Source: a virus
Strand: one strand, 5' to 3'
Virus record (IMG/VR): IMGVR_UViG_3300020448_000011
Span: 1-57,231 of that record
Length of the DNA stretch: 57,231 nt
A program made the translations under genes and the position numbers. Of the stretch, positions 52,418 through 57,231 are shown in pieces; position 1 is the first letter of the stretch; every line of letters starts with the position of its first letter. The notes beneath the pieces are model-generated. The model saw only the letters and a program-made list of their open reading frames with translations, did not search any database and had not been told where the DNA came from.

Positions 52418-52957
52418 ATGCCTGTATTAAAAGTATTAAGTACTAACTCTATTTCTGGATCAGCAACAGAATATCAAGTAGTACAAACAGGATACTATAG
52501 AGTGCTTGCAACAGCAGCAGCATCTACAGTATCATTTAATGGTGGACCTGCTATCACACTGGTACAAAATGAAGCAATCCTCCTTAAGTCAGGAGCAAAA
52601 CCTGGTCAAGCAAAAATTGCAAAAGCAACTGATGCGAGTACTGCAGTTTATACACTCGGAAGTAGTTTAGGATTAGTAAGAGACACACACCCATTCTCAG
52701 TTGATGATTTTATAGCAGTAGAAGATAATAGCACAGATCCCGCTATAGATTCCAACTTCTTATCTGCAGGAACAGCAGGTAAAAAAGTTACTGCTGTAAC
52801 AGGTAGTACTATCACAACTGATATTAACTCTAGCAGTGCATCTGCAGATTACACATATGCAAATGCTAACCCCCAAGCGATTGTAAAACGCTGCGTAAAA
52901 ATTACTGCAGGTTCTGGTGCAATCATCGTCGAGGAGATCCAAGTAGTCGGAGGTTAA
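52418..52957 (+). CDS. Hypothetical protein, beta-rich
   Basis: A 179-residue protein with no named family that I recognise. It is rich in Ala, Ser, Thr and Val with regular short strands: 'EYQVVQTGYYRVLATAAAS' early, 'AITLVQNEAILLKSG' in the middle, 'CVKITAGSGAIIVEEIQVVGG' at the end. That looks like a small beta-sandwich, as in capsid decoration or minor virion proteins. Its place right after gp16, with a possible late promoter, supports a late structural product. Its start follows the gp16 stop by 12 bases. Confidence 0.6.
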   Translation: MPVLKVLSTNSISGSATEYQVVQTGYYRVLATAAASTVSFNGGPAITLVQNEAILLKSGAKPGQAKIAKATDASTAVYTLGSSLGLVRDTHPFSVDDFIAVEDNSTDPAIDSNFLSAGTAGKKVTAVTGSTITTDINSSSASADYTYANANPQAIVKRCVKITAGSGAIIVEEIQVVGG

Positions 52958-52958
52958 G

Positions 52959-53630
52959 ATGGGAGTCGTTAACCAAAAGGCAGAAAAAATCGTAAAGGCA
53001 ATGAAACGCAAAAAGAAAAGTTTCAATCGTCTTTACGGTGACGATGCTAAAAGCGTTATGTACGCAACAGCAAACAAACTAGCACAAAAAGAGCAAGTCC
53101 ACAAAGTCATGTACTACAAAGATTTTATTAAATTAGTCGAAGGTAATCCTACCACAAGAATGCTATCAAAGGCAAAGACAAAGACTACTGGAAATATGTC
53201 TGCGGACAGAGGAACTGATGAAAAAGCAAACAGAGCAAAACGTAAGTCTCTTGAAAAAGATTTCAAAAAGAAAGGCATCGGTTACAAGAAAGGTGTTGGT
53301 GAATATAAATATTCCTCAGGTGAAGGTACAGGACGTGAGGTGTCATACCAAACGACTCCTGCAAAGGGAATGTCTAAGAGACGTTTCGGCAAAGTTATGC
53401 GTCGCCTCGGTAGAAAGCACGGTCAAGAATCAGTGATCACTAAGAAGGCAGGTAAACCTGCTAGACTACATGATACTGAATCTAAACAAGGTAAAGCAAG
53501 TAAGTCTTTCACTCTAGGTAAAGCAAAGGCAGGAAAAAATCCTTCTGGTCAAGGAGAAACCTCTGGCACAAAAGTCAGGAAAGGTAAACTAGGTAAAACT
53601 AACAAACCCGCAATGCACTATGGCAAGTAA
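52959..53630 (+). CDS. Very basic modular protein of unknown function
   Basis: A 223-residue, strongly lysine-rich protein. Module 1 (residues about 7-45, AEKIVKAMKRKKKSFNRLYG and DDAKSVMYATANKLAQKE) is a short motif that I recall from many cyanophage proteins. Residues about 75-170 carry a second pattern: 'RGTDEKANRAKRKSLEKDFK', 'GIGYKKGVGEYKYSSGEG', 'GREVSYQTTP', then 'RRLGRKHGQESVI'. In that pattern a helix, a strand, a glycine-rich turn and 'LG++YGQESV' recur together. The last 55 residues are low-complexity Lys/Gly/Ser. It overlaps the next gene by 11 bases. The strong positive charge would suit DNA or RNA contact or packing in the head, but no function is known. Confidence 0.6.
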   Translation: MGVVNQKAEKIVKAMKRKKKSFNRLYGDDAKSVMYATANKLAQKEQVHKVMYYKDFIKLVEGNPTTRMLSKAKTKTTGNMSADRGTDEKANRAKRKSLEKDFKKKGIGYKKGVGEYKYSSGEGTGREVSYQTTPAKGMSKRRFGKVMRRLGRKHGQESVITKKAGKPARLHDTESKQGKASKSFTLGKAKAGKNPSGQGETSGTKVRKGKLGKTNKPAMHYGK

Positions 53631-54468
53631 TGAACTTATCGAAAAGAACAAAAGTGGTGATAGTTCTCTGCACGACTGGTTTTCTAAGAGTAAGTCTTCT
53701 GATGGGAAGCCTGGTTGGGTTCAACTCGGTGGTAAATACGCAGGTAAACCCTGTGCCAAACAACCAGGACAAACCACCAAACCCAAGTGCGGTTCCAGTA
53801 AAATGAAACGCAACCTAAATAAAAAAGAAGAGGATGCTGCGTTCAGACGCAAAAACAAAAAAGATCCCAATCCAGATAGAAAAGGAAAGGCAATCAACGT
53901 GAAAACAGAATCCACAGAAATTACAATGATATCTCTTGATGAAAAATCAGGCACAAAGGATGCTTGTTATCACAAGGTGAAATCCAGATACTCAGTTTGG
54001 CCAAGTGCTTATGCATCAGGTGCACTAGTAAAGTGTAGAAAAGTAGGTGCAAAGAACTGGGGAAACAAATCTAAAAAAGAAGAATACGAAAAGAAAAGTT
54101 TTCAAGACTTCATAGACGAAGGACAGAAGTGTTGGAAAGGTTATGAGAAAAAGGGAACCAAAAAAATGTTTGGTAAGACCTATAATAACTGTGTTAAAAA
54201 AGAGGAGGTAGAGATAGATGAAGGAGCAGCATGGACAAAAAAGTCGGGTAAGTCCTCCTCAGGTGGACTTAACGAAAAAGGAAGGAAAAGTTACGAAAGA
54301 GAAAATCCAGGATCTGACCTTAAAGCACCAAGCAAAAAAGTTGGAAACCCCCGCAGGGCATCCTTCTGTGCTAGAATGAAAGGTATGAAAAAGAAACTAA
54401 CTTCTAAGAAGACTGCATCAGATCCTGATTCAAGAATAAACAAATCACTTCGTGCATGGAACTGTTAA
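53620..54468 (+). CDS. Cys/Lys-rich modular protein (DUF5872- and DUF6321-like)
   Basis: A 282-residue basic protein assembled from four short cysteine-bearing motifs. Residues 16-64: 'LHDWFSKSKSSDGKPGWVQL', then 'GGKYAGKPCAKQPGQTTKPK' and CGSSKM, a DUF5872-like opening. Residues about 109-145: 'KDACYHKVKSRYSVWPSAYA' with 'ALVKCRKVGAKNWG'. Residues about 166-190: 'CWKGYEKKGTKKMFGKTYNN' followed by CVKKEE. Residues 216-282: 'GGLNEKGRKSYERENPGSD', 'RRASFCARMKGMKK' and 'SRINKSLRAWNC', a DUF6321-like end. These modules occur separately in many marine phage proteins. Names were not checked by search. The even number of paired Cys and the Lys/Arg content suggest a small metal- or nucleic-acid-binding assembly, without proof. 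Confidence 0.65.
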   Translation: MASNELIEKNKSGDSSLHDWFSKSKSSDGKPGWVQLGGKYAGKPCAKQPGQTTKPKCGSSKMKRNLNKKEEDAAFRRKNKKDPNPDRKGKAINVKTESTEITMISLDEKSGTKDACYHKVKSRYSVWPSAYASGALVKCRKVGAKNWGNKSKKEEYEKKSFQDFIDEGQKCWKGYEKKGTKKMFGKTYNNCVKKEEVEIDEGAAWTKKSGKSSSGGLNEKGRKSYERENPGSDLKAPSKKVGNPRRASFCARMKGMKKKLTSKKTASDPDSRINKSLRAWNC

Positions 54469-54680
54469 AAGTTTGTGGTGAATGTAATGCAATATGGTTA
54501 GAAGGTCAACTGTACTGGATGACTGGAGAAGCGGGATGCCCACATGACTTAGCAGGTCTTGTGTGTAATGATCTTGATGCTCCAAAATGCATCAATCCAT
54601 GCAAAGGATCCACTAGTGGAATGTCTTGGAAGAACTGGTTAGAGAGTGAGGATCCCCCACATCTGGGTATCGACATATAA
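54456..54680 (+). CDS. Small Cys-rich hypothetical protein
   Basis: A 74-residue protein starting 13 bases inside the previous gene. It holds five cysteines: CGEC at about 7-10, Cys28, Cys37 and the pair in CINPC at 45-49. A pattern such as C-x2-C with later Cys and a His (PHDLAG) suggests a zinc-binding fold, but the spacing matches no classical zinc finger I know. The last 15 residues are acidic. It is the last gene of this transcription unit, followed by an AT-rich hairpin and a late promoter. Confidence 0.6.
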   Translation: MELLKVCGECNAIWLEGQLYWMTGEAGCPHDLAGLVCNDLDAPKCINPCKGSTSGMSWKNWLESEDPPHLGIDI

Positions 54681-54695
54681 GTATATTTACTTATA
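54676..54695 (+). other. AT-rich perfect inverted repeat overlapping a late promoter
   Basis: TATAAGTA (54676-54683) is followed, after the four-base spacer TATT, by its reverse complement TACTTATA (54688-54695). It starts in the stop codon of the preceding gene and overlaps the first half of the late promoter at 54692-54699. There is no T run after it, so it is not a standard terminator. Confidence 0.5.
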
Positions 54696-54699
54696 AATA
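54692..54699 (+). promoter_or_regulatory. Full T4 late promoter element TATAAATA
   Basis: The complete eight-base T4 late consensus, 23 bases before the ATG at 54723. It is the best match in the window and would drive the small membrane peptide, PTOX and probably the genes after them. Confidence 0.75.
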
Positions 54700-54722
54700 A
54701 TATTGAAAGATACGTTATTACC

Positions 54723-54812
54723 ATGAAAGACTTACCCTTAAGATCATCCTGCATCCTGTTCGGAACGGTTGGATTAATGCTATTAGTTTTACCTAGGATT
54801 GCATGGGTATGA
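54723..54812 (+). CDS. 29-residue membrane peptide upstream of PTOX
   Basis: A small gene opened by the first ATG after the late promoter. The product MKDLPLRSSCILFGTVGLML continues to a hydrophobic end with one membrane segment (residues about 9-24) and a positive N-terminal end. Its TGA at 54810-54812 overlaps the PTOX start region (ATG at 54803 and ATGA at 54809), so the two are translationally linked. Size and topology resemble small photosystem or cytochrome b6f subunits, but the sequence matches none I remember (PetG, PetL, PetN, PsbM, PsaM). Confidence 0.55.
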   Translation: MKDLPLRSSCILFGTVGLMLLVLPRIAWV

Positions 54813-55372
54813 GAATATTCAACAGTCTGGTATTAAACTTTACTGTTGCTATATTAGACTTTTTATACAAAGGAAGAGATATACAAAGATTTTGGGTGCT
54901 TGAGGAAATTGCTCGTGCACCCTATTTTGCTTTTATGAGTGTGTTACACTTTCGTGAAAGTATGGGTCTTAGAGGACCAGAACATACCTATCTAATGAAG
55001 GAACATTTTGAACAGACTTTAAATGAAACAGAACATCTTGAAGAAATGGAATCCCGTGGTGGAAACCAGTATTGGATTGATAGAGCGTTTGCCAGACACT
55101 TGGTGTTGCTTTATTACTGGATTATGGTCGTCTATTATGCTATAGATCCAGTGTCAGCATATGATATAAATGAAAAGATTGAATATCATGCAGCACATAC
55201 ATATGAAAAGTACTTGACATATCATCCTGACGATGCTAGGATAGTAGAGATTCGTAACGACGAAGTTCAGCATGCTCAAGAACTTCACGCTGCCATGGAG
55301 AAAATCAATGAAATTACGACCTTCCGAACCAAAACCAACCGAGAATCCAGAGCAACTACTGGCACGTTTTGA
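54803..55372 (+). CDS. ptox: Plastoquinol terminal oxidase (PTOX)
   Basis: A 189-residue di-iron quinol oxidase of the alternative oxidase family, which passes electrons from plastoquinol to oxygen on the thylakoid membrane. All six expected iron ligands are present: Glu34 (in LEEIARAPYFAF), Glu75 and His78 (NETEH), Glu127 (KIEYH), and Glu154 and His157 (DEVQH). Characteristic blocks are 'APYFAFMSVLHFRESMG' and 'EEMESRGGNQYWIDRAFARH'. It is shorter than plant PTOX because it lacks a transit peptide and the long plant insert. In cyanophages PTOX is thought to relieve the electron chain when carbon fixation falls during infection. The start may be 54803 or the ATG at 54809 that overlaps the preceding stop. 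It overlaps the following gene by 65 bases. Confidence 0.93.
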   Translation: MGMRIFNSLVLNFTVAILDFLYKGRDIQRFWVLEEIARAPYFAFMSVLHFRESMGLRGPEHTYLMKEHFEQTLNETEHLEEMESRGGNQYWIDRAFARHLVLLYYWIMVVYYAIDPVSAYDINEKIEYHAAHTYEKYLTYHPDDARIVEIRNDEVQHAQELHAAMEKINEITTFRTKTNRESRATTGTF

Positions 55373-55556
55373 TAAACGTATGAAACAACTAACTGCTAGA
55401 CAGGATGAGTTACAAGAATCTTTTGATGAGTATATAAAACTAGAACAAGATATCTATAGACTTCAAGGATCTGTAGATGCAGTTACCTATATTTCTACTG
55501 GTAAATTACCAGGAGACGGTAACCATGGTGGAATGAAAGATCATAAACCAGAATAA
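55308..55556 (+). CDS. Coiled-coil protein overlapping PTOX
   Basis: An 82-residue protein. The ATG at 55308 is chosen because GGAG at 55297-55300 lies seven bases before it; the upstream in-frame ATG at 55272 has no such site. Residues 12-50 (ENPEQLLARFDKRMKQLTAR and on) form a heptad-spaced helix, followed by 'QGSVDAVTYISTGKLPG', a short segment with a conserved look. The function is unknown. It overlaps the last 65 bases of PTOX in another frame, so expression is probably coupled. Confidence 0.6.
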   Translation: MKLRPSEPKPTENPEQLLARFDKRMKQLTARQDELQESFDEYIKLEQDIYRLQGSVDAVTYISTGKLPGDGNHGGMKDHKPE

Positions 55557-55559
55557 ATA
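55553..55559 (+). promoter_or_regulatory. T4-type late promoter element
   Basis: ATAAATA overlaps the stop codon of the coiled-coil gene and lies 26 bases before the ATG at 55586. It may drive the remaining genes to the right edge. Confidence 0.6.
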
Positions 55560-55585
55560 ATAGCGTAAATGGAGTTGAAACTATC

Positions 55586-55747
55586 ATGTCCCATTATACT
55601 GTAGGTTATCACGACCAAGAAAGACATCACTTTGAAATCTGTGAATATGCAGATAACACATTTGATGCAATACAACATGCTAAGGAAGATGTTCCTTTTC
55701 TGAAAAATCATCCGATGTATATTGATGAAGTACTATTAGAAAAATAA
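55586..55747 (+). CDS. Small hypothetical protein (53 aa)
   Basis: A 53-residue protein opened by the ATG at 55586 after a late-promoter element. It begins MSHYTVGYHDQERHHFEICE and is rich in His, Asp and Glu, with a central helix (FDAIQHAKEDVPFL) and a final strand. The pattern 'Y.V...D......CEYA.....A...A....P....HP..ID' is familiar from small cyanophage proteins of unknown role. It ends 3 bases before the next start. Confidence 0.55.
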   Translation: MSHYTVGYHDQERHHFEICEYADNTFDAIQHAKEDVPFLKNHPMYIDEVLLEK

Positions 55748-55750
55748 ACT

Positions 55751-55939
55751 ATGTGGAAATTTTTTGAATGGGCATGGGATTTACCATGGGATGAAGGCAT
55801 TGCCTTAATGATTTGTTTATTTGTATTCTGGTACGGAAAGAAATGGATAGACCAAAAGTTTGGTACTGATTCCTTTAGTAAGAGACAGAAAAGAGAACTT
55901 AAACAGATTGTCAAAGAAGCAATCGAAGAAACCCACTAA
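55751..55939 (+). CDS. Small membrane protein (62 aa)
   Basis: A 62-residue protein with one hydrophobic segment (residues about 16-27, IALMICLFVFWY) after a Trp-rich N-terminus and before a basic, helical tail (SFSKRQKRELKQIVKEAIEE). That arrangement suggests a single-pass inner-membrane protein with the charged tail in the cytoplasm. Cyanophages often carry such small membrane proteins; function unknown. It ends with TAATG, sharing one base with the next start. Confidence 0.55.
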   Translation: MWKFFEWAWDLPWDEGIALMICLFVFWYGKKWIDQKFGTDSFSKRQKRELKQIVKEAIEETH

Positions 55940-56100
55940 TGGTAGTCTGGAGTGTTGTTATCATGGTTGCAATACTGATCGTAATAGTCTCTTGGTATAT
56001 CTACTATATACTTAGAATGGCATACAAGGAGATGAACGATGGCAGCGATGGAACCACCAAGTCGAAAGAGTTGTTACAACTTCAGAGTAACGGAGATTAA
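55939..56100 (+). CDS. Short membrane protein overlapping the nuclease gene
   Basis: A 53-residue frame from the ATG in TAATG to the TAA at 56098-56100. The N-terminal half (MVVWSVVIMVAILIVIVSWY then IYYILRMAYKEM) is a strong membrane segment; the rest is polar. Its second half runs in a different frame from the first 62 bases of the nuclease gene. That overlap, plus the paired small membrane gene just before it, suggests the two act together. No family can be named. Confidence 0.5.
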   Translation: MVVWSVVIMVAILIVIVSWYIYYILRMAYKEMNDGSDGTTKSKELLQLQSNGD

Positions 56101-56497
56101 TCGTGTTGTTGACGGAGATACTATTGATGTCACCATTGATCTTGGGTTTGATCTATACAAGAAAGAAAGAGTTAGAGTTGCAGGAGTTGATACGCCAGAA
56201 AAAAGGACTCGTGACCTCGAAGAAAAAGCGTTGGGTATTGACGCGACTAACTGGATTAAGGAAAAACTGGAGGGAGCGTTAGATGGAGATGACGAACTTA
56301 CTATACGAACTGAACTTAAAGGCGGGGTTGGTAAGTATGGTCGCTTGCTTGGTTGGTTATATATTGGTGATGAGGAAATATCACTAAACGAAATGATGAT
56401 CACCGAGGGATATGCATGGGCATATGATGGTGGAACTAAACAAAAGAACTTCGATGAACTCCGTGAAATTAGACGTAACTTCGGAACTCTGCTCTAG
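56039..56497 (+). CDS. Thermonuclease-like (SNase) nuclease
   Basis: A 152-residue nuclease of the staphylococcal nuclease family, which cleaves phosphodiester bonds with calcium. The catalytic set is complete by alignment of motifs: Asp27 in VVDGDTIDV, Arg46, Asp51 and Glu54 in RVRVAGVDTPE, and Arg102 in GKYGRLLGW. The C-terminal helix follows 'MITEGYAWAY'. Length fits the bare catalytic domain, and no signal peptide is seen, so it acts inside the host cell, perhaps in nucleotide recycling from host DNA. AAGGAG at 56026-56031, seven bases before the ATG, is one of the best ribosome binding sites in the window. It overlaps the genes on both sides. Confidence 0.88.
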   Translation: MAAMEPPSRKSCYNFRVTEINRVVDGDTIDVTIDLGFDLYKKERVRVAGVDTPEKRTRDLEEKALGIDATNWIKEKLEGALDGDDELTIRTELKGGVGKYGRLLGWLYIGDEEISLNEMMITEGYAWAYDGGTKQKNFDELREIRRNFGTLL

Positions 56498-57140
56498 TCT
56501 AGCATCGCTGATTAGAACTAAGATTTCAAGGTTGCCACATTTAGAAGAACTCTTTTCAGATTATGATGAGATACATGACAACAATGTATCCATCTATAAT
56601 AGAATGTGGGATGCTAGAGGTTTAAGGAAGTTACATATAGAAAGAGCAATAACAAGTAAAGGGATCGAGATACTACACTGTGTATTATTTCCAGATCCAG
56701 AGTTTCCTATTCCTATTTTTGGATGTGATATAGTAGAAGCAGGTGGTAAAGTAACTGCTGCTATAGTTGATGTATCACCAGTATATGAAGTAGATTATAG
56801 TTTAAGTAACTTAAAATATGATTTTAAAAAAGTTAGAAACTTACCAGAGTGGGGTGAGATATTTTCACCTTGGTGTAAGTTTGTAAGATTAGAAGAAGAT
56901 GAGTATGATAAGTTTTTATTAATGTGCAGTGATTACCTAGAGGTATTTTGCCACATAGTTAGAACTGCAGAAAGAGAAACGGAATGGCAAAAGACCATGA
57001 GAAGGTATGATGATCAGTTATGGTACTGTACAGCACAGATGAAAAACAAGAAAACTGAGGCAGTATTATCCCAATGGTTTGATAAATCGTGGGCAACTAA
57101 ATACATACAGAATGTACTATTTGATAAACCCAAATTATGA
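56454..57140 (+). CDS. pcyA: Phycocyanobilin:ferredoxin oxidoreductase (PcyA)
   Basis: A ferredoxin-dependent bilin reductase that turns biliverdin IXalpha into phycocyanobilin by a four-electron reduction. The chain follows cyanobacterial PcyA closely: 'RKLHIERA' , 'ILHCVLFPDPEFPIPIFGCD', 'VTAAIVDVSPVY', 'LPEWGEIFSPWCKFVR' and the closing 'NKKTEAVLSQWF...WATKYIQNVLFD'. The active-site residues of Synechocystis PcyA, Glu76, His88 and Asp105, match Glu63, His75 and Asp92 counted from 56454, with identical spacing. It looks like PcyA and not PebS or PebA. I start at 56454, giving 228 residues; an in-frame ATG at 56412 would add 14. Both overlap the nuclease gene, and neither has a strong ribosome binding site. 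No heme oxygenase gene is in the window. Confidence 0.92.
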   Translation: MNSVKLDVTSELCSSLASLIRTKISRLPHLEELFSDYDEIHDNNVSIYNRMWDARGLRKLHIERAITSKGIEILHCVLFPDPEFPIPIFGCDIVEAGGKVTAAIVDVSPVYEVDYSLSNLKYDFKKVRNLPEWGEIFSPWCKFVRLEEDEYDKFLLMCSDYLEVFCHIVRTAERETEWQKTMRRYDDQLWYCTAQMKNKKTEAVLSQWFDKSWATKYIQNVLFDKPKL

Positions 57141-57231
57141 GAGAGAAAATGATCGCTGCTCTCCTTGCTCATGCTCAAGGAGATATACAGAAGCACAAAA
57201 TGAATGTGGAAGTTTACTTAAACAACCCTGT
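57137..57231 (+). CDS. Start of a small conserved phage gene, cut by the edge
   Basis: The ATG at 57137 overlaps the pcyA stop (ATGA) and runs open to the last base. The visible 31 residues, MREKMIAALLAHAQGDIQKH then KMNVEVYLNNP, form a helix of the type that opens a small conserved cyanophage protein of unknown function. Only the N-terminus is present, so nothing can be said about a function. Confidence 0.6.
   Translation, partial: MREKMIAALLAHAQGDIQKHKMNVEVYLNNP

Noticed and set aside
54723-54812. Assignment to a known photosystem or b6f small subunit
   Set aside because: The sequence does not match PetG, PetL, PetN, PsbM, PsaM or a high-light-inducible protein as I recall them.

Overview
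The window looks like part of the genome of a T4-like cyanophage (contractile-tailed myovirus of marine Prochlorococcus or Synechococcus). Three things point there. The gene order baseplate wedge (gp25, gp6, gp7, gp8), fibre, neck (gp13, gp14), sheath terminator (gp15), small terminase (gp16) is T4-like. The photosynthesis-linked genes for plastoquinol terminal oxidase (PTOX) and phycocyanobilin synthesis (pcyA) are typical of cyanophages. Short ATAAATA elements of the T4 late-promoter type sit 20-40 bases before several starts. The DNA is AT-rich and every gene I can support is on the + strand.

Layout. Positions 1-2295 hold small genes of mostly unknown role, including an AbrB/MazE-like DNA-binding protein at 1917. 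They are broken by a non-coding stretch with sigma70-type promoters, an intrinsic terminator and a GC-rich, possibly structured leader (1469-1606). Positions 2285-5343 encode an unrecognised large virion-type protein and a PAAR-like spike tip. Positions 5371-35317 are the baseplate wedge operon: a 37-residue peptide, gp25, gp6, a gp7-like protein of 6,636 residues, two virion proteins with cupredoxin-like and YHYH-like domains, and gp8. Positions 35317-43003 hold a 2,408-residue DUF4815-type virion protein and two small coiled-coil proteins, closed by a hairpin. A 2,040-residue fibre protein follows from its own late promoter (43083-49205). Positions 49212-52405 are gp13-gp14-gp15-gp16, and 52418-54680 holds one unrecognised protein, two Lys-rich or Cys/Lys-rich modular proteins and a small cysteine protein. 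Positions 54723-57231 are an auxiliary cluster: a 29-residue membrane peptide, PTOX, several small proteins (two with a membrane segment), a thermonuclease-like nuclease, PcyA and the start of one further gene.

How it works together. The middle 50 kb builds the baseplate, tail fibres and neck and starts DNA packaging. The right end would keep electron flow and bilin metabolism running during infection. The most unusual feature is the modular construction of the large virion proteins. A few small domain types recur across otherwise unrelated proteins: glycine-rich GSGY repeats, 'FDG...LNG' units, 'GETITG' units, cupredoxin-like folds, LamG and YHYH. In at least three places one domain appears to be inserted inside another. 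Two cupredoxin-like domains keep a complete His-Cys-His-Met set with the spacing of a type 1 copper site. All of this is read by eye; no search or structure prediction was run.
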